A stretch of DNA of 64,000 nt from Myrica gale (GCA_963930655.1 OZ005609.1:19603001-19667000); one strand, 5' to 3'. Shown: positions 1 through 13,544, counted from the stretch's first letter. Program-made: numbers and translations. The notes: generated by a model from the letters alone, not told the origin.

Positions 1-88
1 GCTCTTAAAGCAAGCACCCAAAGGAAGCCCAAGGTCCCTTGTACTGTTTCACATATCAATAAAATTATCTTGCTTATCAAAAAAAAAA
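1..88 (+). mobile_element. LINE 3' tail (5'-truncated)
   Basis: The segment ends with an AATAAAATTxxCTTxCTTATC-like block followed by a run of A at about 79-88. The same terminal arrangement (a TTGTACTGTTT-like stretch, AATAA, then poly(A)) recurs at 1060-1135, 1716-1777 and 2319-2408, where two copies also carry LINE coding sequence. I infer a 5'-truncated non-LTR retrotransposon end. It is cut by the window edge. Confidence 0.5.
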
Positions 89-133
89 TGGTACCACATG
101 TTGAGATCATCTTATTCTGGTTATCTGTTGCAG

Positions 134-3100
134 GTTGGTGTTTCAGTTGTGGATCGTTTCACATTTTACACCCTTGGATTCTTTGAGAAGCTAAACATGT
201 ATAATAATGCCTCATTGACCAGGTATGCTACATTATAAGCAAATAACAGTGATTTGTTTTTGGGGTAAGTAATAACTGCGTTCAAATTGCCTCCCTGTTA
301 TATTTTCTTCAGTCCTATATTTGCTATTTCTTTTGTTTTCAACCTTGCACCTATGGTTGCCTGTCTGTGAGTCTCCATGCTGTCGAAGCTAGGAGGTCTT
401 GATTTCGCAAAAACCGCCGTGCGATTATAGTTTCATTTATTTCTATCAAAGTCTTATTGTCTTGATCTGTTGAGAATGGCTTACAATTCTTTCATTGTAA
501 ATAGGTAAGGTCTTGATCGGTTCTTCTTTAAATTTATGATTACAATGTGATGTTAAGTCGAGCAGGATCAGCTTGGCACAACTGGTCATTTTCTTGGAAG
601 AAATCAGTTGTATGGTTCTTAGCAGGAGAATATCATATCGATGCTTCTCTATCTTTGAAACATTTGCTATATATAAAATTGGAGATGGTGATGAATCAAT
701 AGCATTGTCCGATGGCTAGAGGGTTGTGGTTTTTTGTGTTCCGAATTATGAATCTTCATTGGGTTATGTCAGAGACAGTGGGGGATGTTCTATTGTGTTG
801 GGGTAGGAAGTTTGTGGATCAGTTGGCGAAGACTATTTGGAAGATGATACCATTATGTATTTGGTGGTGTCTCTGGAGGGAGGGTAATAATAGGTGTTTT
901 GATGATACAGCTTTGTCGTTGGAGCGTTTGCAGGGCGGTTTCATGCTTTCTCTTTTTCTCTGGGCAAATGCAATTTTTTTTTTGGGGGGGGGGGGTGTTC
1001 TTTTGTAGATTTTCATGATTTCATTAGCTTTTTTGCTTGTATGATTTAAGTGATTGCAGTACAATCTTTGTACTGTTTTCGCTCTTTTCCATTTTGTTTT
1101 CTAATAAAATTGTGCTTATTCTGTTTTTTTTTTTTAAGTCAATAGACTGATGCTGACCTGTTGTACATATAATTGCTTTTAATAATTTTAAATTTTTGTT
1201 TCTTTTCATGAGATTTGTCAGAGCTATAACTCTACATATCTGGATGGGATTCAGAAAAGAAAGATATTTTAATCCATCCAAAAATGGTACAGCCTATTGA
1301 AACTAACAGACAATCTGCTTTTCTGAACCATGAGGCTGGAGAAATATTAAACATTTCCTCACTGAGTTCTATTAGAAAAATAGAGGGGCAAGAGGTATGT
1401 GGAAGCATGTTTTAAGTATGTTGAATCTTCATTGGGTCATTCCGGAGCTGGTTGGTGATGTCTTGCTTTGTTGGGGAAGAAAGTTTAAGGATCCTCTCGC
1501 TAAGATTATTTGGATGATGATCCCTTGTTGCATATGGTGGAGTCTTTGGAAGGAGCGGAATAGGAGATGTTTTGAGGATACTGCTTTGTTTTTGGAGAGT
1601 ATGCAGGGTGGTTTGATAGTTTCTCTTTATTTATGGGCTAATGTTTTGTTGGGGGGGCCTTTCGTAGATTTTCAGGACTTTATTAGTTTCTTTGCTTGTA
1701 TGTTTTAATTTCCGTCAGTACAATCTTTGTGTTGCTCTTATTTCTTCTTTTCAATAATATGGTATAAAAAAAAAGAGTATATTGGGATTATGGAAAGATC
1801 TTTATATATTCTGCAGATATACGAGTTAGGGATCATATTTATTCAAGTTATGCGTATGTGGATTATATTTCTTCAGATTATGATCCACCCTGTGGATTTT
1901 TGTGGTTATTTTGCAGTCTCTTCAGTTCTTATAATCCTAGTATGTTGATGTCAACTACATATTACCGAACAGATCTATACCAACGCCGTTTGGAGGAGGT
2001 ATGAAAGTTCTAGATTTATCTCCAGTACCATTGGCTCAAGTCCTACAATGTATTGAAATTGTGATGCAAGTCGTATTATATTGTGCCACCTTTTTCTAGA
2101 ATCCATACATGAAAATAGGACTTCGGGCTTTCATAACTTGTATCTGACTGCTGGCTTTGCATGAATCTTTGCTACCTATCTGTCTCCATTAAATTGCTTT
2201 TTGTATTGCAATTAGGAAGCAACTTAAACTAAGAAAATCCAGAAAACCCACAGAAGGTTAACCCAAAACCGAATTAGCCCACAGAAAAGAGCATGCAACA
2301 TAGAAACTCCGATAAGTCGAATGTATGCTTTAGTTTTTGTCAGTATAGTCTCTTATACTGTCATTTCTCTTTTTCTTTAATAAGATTGGCTTACTTATAA
2401 AAAAAAGTGTTCTTTTGAGATTTTTTTTTTTTACTATGCGGCTTTTAGTTTCTCGAAATGCTTGTTGTTTTCCCCATTTTGTTTGGTAAAGCCCCATAAT
2501 TCCAAGCTGAAGCTTATGCCATCTCATCATCTAAGGTAGGCTCATAACAAATAATTTTGTTCCCTTTGTCATGTGGCATATTAGTGAGGGTATTATTATC
2601 TTTGCAAAATTGTGTCATCAAAATGTCTGCAATATATTTTGTCACTGCAATACATCACATCTCAGCAATTAAAAATAATTTGCCCTCATGTATTGCCACT
2701 TTTTCTGTAATGCAAAAAATCAAAATATTCGGGCAAGAAGTTCAGTAGTGGGGATGGTAATAGATAGAACCATTACTAATTTCATTCGTGATCATTTATC
2801 TATTTATATATTGTCAGTATTTGTCTTTAATGATTGGAGTGACCGCTCCTACATTTAAGTGATATTTCTTCAGACTGCTCACCCATATACCACTTTACCT
2901 GAAAATTTAGTCTTCCGAAATTGAGTTTTACGTTTGTCACTATATCTAGGTACCTGTGACAAACTTCTTTGGTTCAGTTATGGAAACAATACCTACCGAG
3001 TCAGTTTACAGTGTACTGTCGAGAAAGGAGTCACGCAGGGTTGAAATCCAAATGCCTAAAGATAAATCAGTCCCTGGCAAGAAAAGATTATTGTTCAATT

Positions 3101-3368
3101 CCAAGGATCCAGATAAAGTTAGTGAGCTGAACATAGAGGTAAGATTTTATTCTGTCGACGGACTTTGTGATTTTCCACTATAATCTATGGTCAATTGAAC
3201 TAAAGAGGAAAGGTACCTATGTTGCAGCAACAACAAGGTGCTTTAAAGCAGATATGCAGTACTCTCCAAAACGAGATGGAAAAAGTTAAAGATGTTGAAG
3301 CCTTTGTGAACTATGGCTTAGCCCTAATGGTTCCTCTGTTAACTGTTTCTATATGGCTGAAATGGTGA
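134..3368 (+). CDS. 3' exons of a tail-anchored protein gene (unidentified)
   Basis: Three exons are supported by splice signals and an uninterrupted reading frame. They are 134-222 (after TTGCAG, before GTATGC), 2950-3138 (after ATCTAG, before GTAAGA) and 3228-3368 (after TTGCAG, stop TGA at 3366-3368). The product ends in a hydrophobic segment ([16 protein letters not shown]), a likely C-terminal tail anchor. Before it lies a charged, helix-prone stretch with [17 protein letters not shown] do not recognise the family. The first exon ends in phase 2 while the 2950 exon reads in phase 0, so another exon is probably hidden in the 2.7-kb intron, or splicing there is altered. That intron carries several LINE remnants. 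The 5' part of the gene is outside the window. Confidence 0.6.
712..1136 (+). mobile_element. LINE remnant, C-terminal zf-RVT region
   Basis: An open frame (712-1008) encodes the typical end of plant LINE ORF2, the reverse-transcriptase zinc-binding region, with motifs such as [20 protein letters not shown] and [18 protein letters not shown] followed by a short LFLWAN tail. The 3' UTR has an AATAAA box and ends at a homopolymer run near 1122-1135. Only about 0.4 kb of the 3' end is present, as expected from incomplete target-primed reverse transcription. It lies in the large intron of the tail-anchored gene, in the same orientation. Confidence 0.75.
1380..1776 (+). mobile_element. LINE remnant, second copy of the same family
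   Basis: The frame at 1397-1708 encodes a close relative of the 712-1008 product ([49 protein letters not shown]). A 3' UTR with AATAA-type signals and a poly(A) run near 1768-1776 follows. It is 5'-truncated at nearly the same place as the first copy. The two differ at many residues, so they are separate insertions or an old duplication rather than a recent tandem copy. Confidence 0.75.
2319..2408 (+). mobile_element. LINE 3' tail, very short
   Basis: This matches the terminal UTR of the neighbouring LINE copies (CAGTATAGTCTCTTATACTG, then TTTAATAAGATTGGCTTACT and a poly(A) run). No coding sequence remains. It is the fourth LINE end in the first 2.4 kb. Confidence 0.5.
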
Positions 3369-3685
3369 AACTTCTGAGGCCAGATCTTTGCTCTTTTGTC
3401 CATGCTTTTGTTTTTGCCTACTCGCATATTTCCCAACCTCAGATTTGATGACTGTATATGCTAGAGGTTAGGGGGACGAAATCTGTTTGGTGGAACTAGT
3501 GTACATTTCCAACCAGATGAAAAAAAAAAGACTAATCGAAAAGGTAAAAACCAATTTGAGTGTCTGTTGCAATGTAGTACAGAAAACTATCACTTTTGAT
3601 ATATTTCACCTTCTACTTCCCGTTTGTTGTCAACTATCACCTTCTGTCTAGTCCGGGATCTTGCTAACAATTGTACGTGATTTTT

Positions 3686-3855
3686 GGTGGCGTTTGTGTC
3701 AAAATTTTAGGTTATGAGAGTTTGTGAAAAAAATAAAGAAAGAGATAATTTGAATGAATTTTTTATATTTATTATTGCGAAAATATATGATTTGACGGGA
3801 GAGATTATTTTGTAATTATTTTATTATGCTAAAATTTTGGCATCTAAACACTACC
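3686..3855. mobile_element. Tourist-like MITE
   Basis: The ends are inverted: GGTGGCGTTTGTGTCAAAAT on the left and ATTTTGGCATCTAAACACTACC on the right, which reads GGTAGTGTTTAGATGCCAAAAT in reverse complement. The interior is short, AT-rich and non-coding. A related copy lies in the IPUT1 gene (44376-44565). The superfamily is inferred from the GGYGTTTG-type ends, and the TTA-like target duplication is degraded here. Confidence 0.65.
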
Positions 3856-3936
3856 TTAAACATATTGCAGAGTATTTTGTAATTATTTTATTATGTCAAA
3901 ATTTTGGCATCCAAATACTACCTTAAACATACTGGT
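3803..3936. repeat. Tandem duplication of a MITE end, ~67-bp period
   Basis: Two head-to-tail copies run from TATTTTGTAATTATTTTATT to ACCTTAAACATA, at about 3803-3870 and 3871-3936. They differ at only a few positions (GCTAAA/GTCAAA, TCTAAACA/TCCAAATA). The 3' terminus of the MITE has been duplicated together with a few bases of flank. Confidence 0.75.
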
Positions 3937-4183
3937 GAGGGCGATTGAGGACTTGCTTGGGCTAGCACGAACAAAACTCTGCAACCCTAACTTGGGCTAG
4001 CACATAAACACAAATGGATAGAAACCTTGCTCGAACAAACTTCATTCAACACAACCAAAATGATATATATCAGGGGCCTCTATGTAGAGGATTCAGCTAA
4101 ACCTAAAATTAAGTTCAAAATACAACAATTGTAACTTTGTAACTCATCCTAAACATGGTCTAATCTTATCGTAACTAGTACAA

Positions 4184-4690
4184 TTGTCCTATGCTCGTAC
4201 ATGTCCTGGCAAAGGACTATGCAAAATGTATCTTGAACTATTCTTTTTACCAAGAGGATGTCCTGCTCTAAGGTGCCTCAACGTGTCCTTTGTCCTTTGT
4301 CCTTGGCCTTCCTTCCATACACCATGTCCTTCATTCGGGCAAGGCAAGGACTATGGTTCTTGTTGATGAGGTATACAAATTCCTTCGGGTTCTCGGATAT
4401 ATAGCTCCTTGGTGTCACAGCCTAACCCGCCAAGTTGGCTGTGCGGCCAATGTACCTTACATAGCCATTGGCTGGCTAGCCAGTGCGCATGCAGGCGTAC
4501 TAGCCTGCTGGCCTGTGTGGCAGGTAGGTTGGCATGCGCAGCAGAACCACTGTGGGCTTGCTGTCTTGCTGATCGCTTGGCAAGCGAGTGCGCGCGTCCG
4601 GCCTGTAAAGCTCGAGTAGGTGAGAGAGCCCCATAAAGCTTGCACTGCCCCTCGTCGTCCATGGCCATGAGCTAGCACTTGAGGGGTACT
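4184..4690. other. GC-rich anonymous segment, no supported gene
   Basis: Composition switches from AT-rich to GC-rich, with many short overlapping frames in all directions, none resembling a known protein. Words such as GGCTAGCCAGTGCGCATGC and CTGGCCTGTGTGG recur in inverted form, so the segment is rich in imperfect hairpins. It may be part of an old LTR or a non-autonomous transposon, but no termini were recognised. Confidence 0.3.
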
Positions 4691-7600
4691 GCAAAATGTC
4701 TCTCTTCCAAAAAATTCAATTAAAATAGGAATCGACATACTAATAAAAATCTAAAGAACCATCAGGTAACACAAACAGTCCACTAGAGAAGAACAAAGTT
4801 AGTTTAGAGAGATTATATATATAAGTTATGATCAACCTGACCCATGATTTCTGGCTCATATATATTGAAATTATGAGTCCCAACATTGATTCGCTTGGCC
4901 TATAAAGAGGAATGACTTTTATCTAGTCCCAAGATGGACTGGACAAATCGTGAGTGCGACAAAAGTAGTATGTATTGTATTGAGTTAGAAGGGGAAAAGG
5001 AAAGAGGAAAAGGAAGCAGCAGCCCAGCGCAATATCAACGTCAAATCTTTTAGAATAATTAAGGGGGCACTTCCACAACCCATCCATATCATGCAATTAG
5101 TTCTTCATGAATCTTTAAGGTTCATAGTACATGAGGTACTCCACTAACCCTAAAATATAAATGGTGGATTAATTAATAGATTAATAAACCCAGAACGCGT
5201 GGCATGTTGACTGCCACTTTAAATGGGGCATATATATATAGATTTCTCAATGCATGTCCCTCAATCTGTCATTAGTGTCTAATAAAAGCCAAAGTAATTA
5301 AAACATAGACCCTGCGCACATGATATAAAGCTTTTTCTAGAAAGAACTTTTTTCTAAACAAAACAATTCCTACACTTTCAAACTTGGTGCCATGATTTGC
5401 TGTGCATTAATATTGTGGGTTCGATGGCTTGAATCGAAATTTTCTTGGGAAACATTGATTGTGAATCGGTGTTAAAGAAAATCTTGTTTGGTGGAAACCA
5501 TGATAGGGTGGGGACCTTGATTTTTACACATATATTATTTTCTACGATAACCATGATCTATTATTGTGGGTTCAACCATGATCTATTTTTATAATGGCTG
5601 TGTTGTTAATTAATTACCATCTACATGTCCATGGTTTCAAATAATTACGTATGCACTAAGCAATAAGCAATAACTAATTGGCTTTAGATTTTTGGCTTTG
5701 ATGTGTTCTGTCTCAATGAGCACGGGGACAAAATCGTACGTACTGGGGGATAGTCAAATACCCATAGAAGTTAATGATTCGAAATCACCCTATATGGATA
5801 AAATTTGTTGTGGGGTAAAGTTGTGTGTGGATATTCCTCCATCGTACGTCCTGGTGGGCTAAGCGATTAAGCAATAAACAGGGTTACCTTTTGTGAATTA
5901 GATAAAAGAACAACATTTTTGATCCTCTCCTTAATTGAGAACCACACATTAAAAATATTCGCTCCTCGATCTCCTTCAACTGATCACTAAACAACAAGTA
6001 ATTACCTACCACCTTCTTCTGTCTTGAGTACGTAGCAATTTTAGGACTATTAGGAAGTTTATATATATGTTGGGACCATTGAGAAGAAATATTATTAGGA
6101 GTGTTAATTATTAATCTTGTTGGTGTGTTAGGTAAATATTATATATTCTTAGTATCAACCTATGAGAAATAACAAGACGTCATGACATTTTTCACATATA
6201 GCATATGAATTAATCTTAGTACGTAATAGTGGAATGTTTGTATAAAAAATACCAATTATATGAAAATGTATGGGCATTTATTGGTTGAATATATATAATA
6301 TAACCATATAATATATTAATTAATCATTTAGCTCAACTAATCCATGCAAAATATAAAGATTCTCATGCCTTTATGAATTTTGGACGTACATAGATATTGC
6401 TCGCTCATAACTTATTCCTATTAATTGCTAGTATCAGTATTGTTGGCGTTTTGATCAAGTTACAAATTAATATAATGTTATAAAATTTGGATTATATGTT
6501 TACGATCTTTGTACACCAGCTGCTAAAACGTTCATGCACGTTCGTCAATGCTACTACTGCAGATGCAGCTCGATACATCTGTTGCTGGATTCCCTTCTTT
6601 TTCTATACCTGCTCTACACCTTTCTTCGTTCACTTGAATAGGTTTTTCTATATATTCTCTTTGTCGGGAGAGAGAGAGAACATCGAAAAGCGAAGTTGGG
6701 CTGGAAAGAAAACATATACAGTACTCGGGAAGAAAGGTATTTTTTTAATAAAAAAATGTTGATGATAATAGTATTGGTATTGTTGCAGGGGAGTTTACAA
6801 AAGTAAAAAAAAAAAACCAGGATTAAGTCACGTCTGCTACTTTAGAAACCAAAAGTGCGTACCACTTCTTGGAGCGGATTGATCATCTCTGATCAGGTTT
6901 ATCGGTCATTATATGTCTAGATCTCTGTGCTTGATAGTAGCTGATCATGATCTTGGTTATCGAAACAGCTGATCTCAAAGTACTGTACTTGTGGTCGTAA
7001 AAAGGACAGAAAAGATAAGAAGACAACAAAAATCTTAGAGGGGGACCGCGGAAATCAGCAGTAAATGAGTGGAAACTCACGCAAGACGAAGACGATCTAT
7101 TTAGTGAGTGGCATATTAGTGGAGGGTCTCTCAAGGCCTAAGTTTCTGCTGCACCAGCAGCCAATGACTCCCCGTTTTATGGTGTCTCATCCAATTAGAT
7201 ATAGTGGTCAATCCAAAGCAATTTTGGAAGAATTTTTTCATGTAGCTCGCATGCAAAAACAGATCACAGCATTCCTGCGGAATATCTGTTTCACGTTGTT
7301 CCCCGCCATGACTAATTAACTGTTCCTTTCTCCCTTCTATTGATCTTTCCACGAAACATGCTGCTGCAGACATATATAAACTACTTACCTATTTATTTTC
7401 CAAACCACATCTAAATATATAGCCCTGTAGGAAACCCGAAATTTTGAGAACAATGCCGAGTCAAATTTGTGGATTATCGGATACAAAGATACACCATGCC
7501 CTAGTAACTCGTGTGGTATTTGAAACGTCTTCTTAGTTATATTGCGAATCTTTTAGATAAACCTTTTAAAGAATTAGAAGGACTAGTATACTGCAATGTG

Positions 7601-9079
7601 TGATTTGATCCAAATTCTGATTTTACAGCCCTTTTCCGAAAATAATCAATGGTTTGATGGAATTATAAGGTCTAAATTCGGTAGGAGGGAAAATAATCAA
7701 TGGAAAGACCCATCTAGCTAGCTGAACAATGACAATATTGTAATTTCCTTCCATCGCATATATTAATTAAGGGTATATACATATATATTCTTTGGAGTTT
7801 CAGGAGGTGGAAAGCTATCTCTCTTGAAGACTATAAAAGCACTGATAATTTGATCCAAAAAATTCATAGTATGGGAATTGGGATCAAGGCATGCAGTAGT
7901 GGCATTGAAAGGTACCAAACTATACCAAAGGTGTACTGCATAAATTCCCTGGACCACTTCTTTTGCTATTGAAAAATCGAAGAACATTTTTAATTTATAA
8001 TAGATATATATACCACAGGACCTAAAAACGAAAAACTACTAGACATCTACTAGACAAAATAATATAGTATATTACTTAGAACTTTGTAATAATTACTGTC
8101 TATATATTACAAGAAAAAAATTACTTTATATAATCAAAAAGCAGGGTCAGTCTGGACTTATATAGATAACCACTCTTTAAAGTTGGATTGATCCCTATAT
8201 ACGTATACGTAATTATTCACCTCTTTAATTATTATTATATTCTACATTGCAAGATTCTTAATTATAACCAGATTGATTAACCTTAAAATTTGCATCAACT
8301 TTCTAGTGACGTCTGAATTTTATTCTCCCACATTGGCTAGCTGTCACTACGCATACACTTGTAACTACTATATATATTCCCTTCCCCCCAATTTAGGCAA
8401 TCAGAAGATGTTAAATTAATCTCTTTTAATAAAGAAAATTAGAAAAACCCTTCTGTAGAACCACAACTGGAACAACCTCTAGAGAATTAAATACATAACC
8501 TCGAAAATTTATCAACCAGTTCCGCGTGAAAAGTATTGAAGATCATTAGTTAGTACACAGAAGGAATTAATTACATATATAATGTACGTACATATACTCA
8601 CGAAGCTGGTTTACTTTAAATTAATTGCATGAATGGTGCAGATTCATTCGGCTTTATTTGTAAAGTAGGGGTGGACCTCTGCCGAACATAGGTCACACTG
8701 ACTCCAGAAGTGCTGATCCAACACAGTTTTGATCCGCCCTCCATAATATTTTTTTTCTTCTTCCAATTTTCTACTAAAGTAATGCCATCACCAATATTCC
8801 ACGTCCATTTCTCTACTTTACAGATGAAAGGCCCGGCCTGATCAATATTATAATGGAATTTATATAATATATAAAATGTCAATATCTTAGATTTGACTTT
8901 TGAACGAAAGCTACAGATGTAATATTAATACAACACTCTTATAACTAATAATACTTTATCATATAATAATTTTTGGAGGCACCAACTCTGTCCTACATTG
9001 TATAGTTGTAATTATAATATATATATGACACATAATAAGAGTATCTAAAAAAACCTTATAAGAATAATACAACTATCAA

Positions 9080-9123
<44 letters not shown>

Positions 9124-12100
9124 CTTTGTCCTACAAATCAAAAATTTTGCAACTAGATCGACATTAGGTTTTTTTTTCCAACATATTATAAGTACCCTTT
9201 AACATAATTGGTTGTTGTTCGAAATATTAAAATTATCACTCACGTTTCTTCCATGAGAGAGACCTAAAAACTTCCTCCGATCCCTATCCCTAACCTACAT
9301 TTCCATGATCCTTTCATCCGCTTCTTTTATTTTCTTAACAAAATGCGGTGACTTCAAATTAAGATAATAATGGGAATCTTGTTCAATCGCGAATTACATT
9401 TTATCTCATCTCCATAACTAGGAGTTTCTTGCCCACTTATCTAAGTTAAAAGGAATGAAAACGTGACATGTGTTCAAATATTCCTCTAAAAATTTAAAAA
9501 GTTAAAAAAAATAAAAGAATAAACACGTTCGAATCTATTACCAAATTATTAAAATTATTTTCGTTGAAGTATATGCTTGAAGTCTAAGTGGAGGCTTTAC
9601 GACTTTGGCATCGAATAAACCCCAACTTTTTTACAAATTCTAGAGTTGTGTAAACATCAGGGCAAGTTTAATAGTTAGCGATGAACTAATTATTCCGGAG
9701 CTGTTCTATATGTGATTGACACTCTGCTTTGCTCACGTTGGCATATACGTGTAGAAGCTGCCATATTTTGGGATGTTTTAGTCTTCAAGGTTGACACAAA
9801 TGCAGTCGAATACGGATTACCGAACCTGTAATATTAATTAACTGCTGTATTTTTCATTTCTTGTTCAGTACTCACTACATATACTTGGCTGTTTTCGTGT
9901 CTCAAACATCTAGATCAAAGTATTTGCAAAACTTGAGGGAGGAGAAGGTTACAATCCTGTGTTCCAGGTGGTTGAAAAAAAAAAAGCAGTGGGGTTCACT
10001 ATAAATTAAGTACGGTAACAAATGTTTTCATGATGAGGATGATCTTATTATTGCATTCTACAAACGATCTCATGCTTGGAATTAGTTCATCAATAGGACA
10101 GCAGAGCGAAAATATGTGAGTAAGACTAGGAAGAAAATTACATTCATTGGCCAGCTGATTATTATTCCATGATATATATAATGGGTACTTTGTTAAATGC
10201 AGTCTGACATCCATTCATAATTCATGAGAGTGTAGCATTTATCATATTGATTTTTTGAAAATCGATTCAACCTGTTTGTATAGTATGTGGTTGTACTTTC
10301 TTTTTTTTCATGAAAGTACAGCGGCAGATCTGAAATTTATTAAAGTACCAATCAAATTTGGCCGGCTAGTTACAAGTAAAGCACCCATGTATTGTTACCG
10401 CCTTCATCACTTAGGATTAATTGAATGGTGATAATTATTTCCTCAAGGATACTGCTAAAAGATATTGATCAGACAGCTGCAAGCTGTGCCAAATGAGGCA
10501 AGTTTTTGGCTATTGTTTGAGCCCTTCAACTTCATCATAATTAAGCATATAAGCCCTTCAGAAAATATGAAGCTAATTAATTCCCATGTCTTTTTCTGGT
10601 ATTTTCTTGTATGCTGATCATGATGAAGGTGCTCATTTCTGGTTCTGGTTTTAGAATCTTTCAGCACTATATCTGACATCTGATATTCCCTGAGTTTATG
10701 GCCACTATATATTGCTTGGACACATCTGAGTACTAGCTCCTTTTGTTTCTTGTTGAGAGAAGTATATATGCATGCCATATATATATCCAAGCAAAGCACT
10801 CTCTTAAAGCTCCTTTTAGCTTCTTCTTTTTTCTTGTCCTCCCCATCTTTCTTTCTTTTCTTTTGCTCTGCAGTACTTTTTAACTTTATTTTCACACCAT
10901 ATACCAGACGTTACTTCTCTCAAGCTACCCATAATAATTAATAATCTACTTTGGAAATCCCTCGAAAATCCCATAATCTCTTAAATCTCCTTTATTTTTG
11001 ACACCTTCTAAAATCCCTCCCTAGAAGGGAATCCGTACCCAATAAATTCATGAATATCATAAACTTACTAGGGTTGCACCAGCAGTAGGTGTGACCATGC
11101 GGTATATGTGGTGACTCACCTGATCAATTACCGAGTTAGAACCCCCTTTTTTTTTTCTTTTCTCTGTTCTGTGGGATAGGTAAGGAATCAGAAGTACTCC
11201 ATTTGTAGTTGATAGTGGTGATTTCTGACCACGCGTACAATTATTGAGCCCTAATGGACCCAAATCACTTTTGTTTTTTTATTTAGTTTTATTGTTTTAT
11301 GCTAAATGGACCCAAATTAATGGTTCACCTCAGATTCCCACTCTTAATGCATAAGAGCTACTTTTTTTTAATAGGATATTCCCTTTACGAGAGTAATTAA
11401 TCTATCATATACAAACATATGGAGTAGGCCTCCACATGTACGTGGCCAACTTATTTTTATCTTTTTTAGCGAGCTCTAGCTTGTTTCATCCATCTCGCAA
11501 CCCAAACAACTAAGAAATCTAGCTACAGCCCCATTATAAATATAACCAGCAAGTCCCCAAACTATTTGCATCTTCTTCCTCTCGCTAATATCTGTTGCTG
11601 CTACGGCCTCTTTTTCCTCCTGATCTCCGCAGGTGAAAGAATATTGGTCTTCTGGGGACCGTTGGAGATATCTCGATTCTGGAAAGAAAGACCATGATGA
11701 TGTCGCGCTCAGAGTTGAGGCGAAGATTACTAGCGGGTCTTCTTTCTTCCGTGTTTGAAGGTTCCTTGGAAGGATTGGGATTTGCGTTCGAGCCATGGCC
11801 TAAATTAGAGGAACAAAGAAGGTGAGCTTTGAGGAAATATAGCCTCTAGGCAAGTCTAATGCTTGGCTTTTTCAGTTGATCTCTTCCGCCTGCAGCTGCT
11901 GTCTTTCTTCTTTTCCCCTTTTTTCCTGGTTTGCTTGCCATGTAATTGGAGGAACAGGAGATGCGGGTCTTAGTCGTCTCTGATACTTCATTCCAGAATT
12001 TCACTACTTCCGCTAAATGATCTTGTGAGCAACCACAGAAGTGTAGCTAGTTCTTTTCCTCTTGATTTCATATATATCCTAGTATATTTTCCCACACTGC

Positions 12101-13544
12101 AACAAAAACCATCAATGTAAAACACAGCTAGTCTTGTCTTACATGATCTGATCATTCAAGTCTGAACTGATCAGCTTGGCTTTGTACGCGGATATTACTT
12201 CTGCCTTTTTCTTTCAAATGAATCGACAATATATTATGTCATAAATTAATGAAAAACTCATCACTCTTGGTGCATGTACCAGAAGAGCAAGTTAGATATT
12301 TATTTGCTAGCTCGGTAAAGTTTCTAGGGCTCGTACTGCGTTCATGTTAAGGGATTATATATTGCTCATTTGCAAGAGAAGGAAATTAACCAAGGGCAAC
12401 TAATTAATTCACTAGGCTTTACGAGTTGGCCTTGACAACAAATGCATGCTTTCCATGGCCAATTGGTGTTGATCATATGGTTTAATCAGCTACCATTCAT
12501 GATTGTTATGCCAACCACACGCCGGGTTGATCAATGCCAGATGCAATGAAACAAGTAAGTTCTTAGAATTATCATATATATCATGAAATTAAAGGCGAAA
12601 ACTCTGAATTTCACAGAGATTAGAGTGATATTCTTCGACAGAATGAAACCATCCGAGCTTGTTATCCCTTCTTCAGATGGAGTTAACTTTGCACCAGTTG
12701 GAGATTAATGACAGCAAGTTCATGAACCACTCCAGTATTAATACATCCTCCTGATAAACCATGTATATTTATGCACCTACAATCGAAGATTCACATCACT
12801 TAATTTGCCCTAATTAAAGAGTAGAATACAAAGTCTCGAATACCCCAATATTTTCATCGACACCCAAAAATATATGTAGAGATAATTCGACATCTAGCAG
12901 CTTGGTCCTGATTGAAGGTTGCCCCAAAGATTATGGATCAGGAGAGAAGGCAATAGCCGCCGGGCTAATGTAAGTACTGGACTCCCAAGCAGTCAGATGA
13001 AGTGCTGTTTAAGCAAAGAACAAAGGAAGCTTGAAAACAAGGAAAATTACGCTGTAGATGGGATACAAATGTGCCGAATTGAATCTTCAGGAAATATTAA
13101 GTTTATTTCCTTTGTTTCTGGATAGAGACTAATTAACCATGGTATTGAGTGATTAATTGGTGCATGTAAGGATTCAGATAAATTTCACATGCTGAAATTA
13201 CAAATATTGTAGTAGTAAAGCAGGTCAAAACAATGGATGACAATACAATTCTAGAGCTGCAGAACTCATATCAGAGCCAAAAACAAAAACAAAAATAAAA
13301 CAAAAAAAGGAAAAGAATTAATTAAGAACCTCATTGCAATTTGCAAATTAGTTTAGGATAATGGCCTAATTAAAAGGTGAGTTGGTGATTAAGGAGGGCC
13401 AAAATTTAGTTGCATAGGGCCACAAATTGCCCCTCCAACAAAAAAAAAAGTTGGGACGCCCCACAAAAAGTCACACCTAACTTCAAGCAGCCATAAGTGC
13501 TTAATTTGATTTTCCCTTTTATTTTCTTCCTGAAGTTCATTATG
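4691..13544. other. Gene-free AT-rich intergenic DNA
   Basis: No reading frame here resembles a known protein or shows a plausible exon chain. The sequence has AT-rich homopolymers and many ATATAT tracts. The 11476-11796 minus frame and its plus-strand TATAAATATA plus pyrimidine-rich stretch were examined and not accepted as a gene. No known plant microRNA was recognised by eye. Confidence 0.5.
9085..9122. repeat. (TA)n microsatellite
   Basis: Perfect TA dinucleotide run of about 38 bp in intergenic DNA. Confidence 0.95.

Noticed and set aside
4290-4738. Several overlapping 60-110 codon frames in the GC-rich block
   Set aside because: Frames in all directions with cysteine/alanine-rich composition are expected by chance in GC-rich DNA with few stops.
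11476-11796. 106-codon minus-strand open frame, with a TATAAATATA and pyrimidine-rich leader on the plus strand
   Set aside because: No similarity to a known protein, no splice partners, and the TATA-like word is common in this AT-rich DNA.
11836-11875. A miR169-like word on the minus strand (AGCCAAGC…GACTTGCCTA)
   Set aside because: It differs from miR169 by inserted bases and no complementary star arm was seen within about 300 bp on either side.
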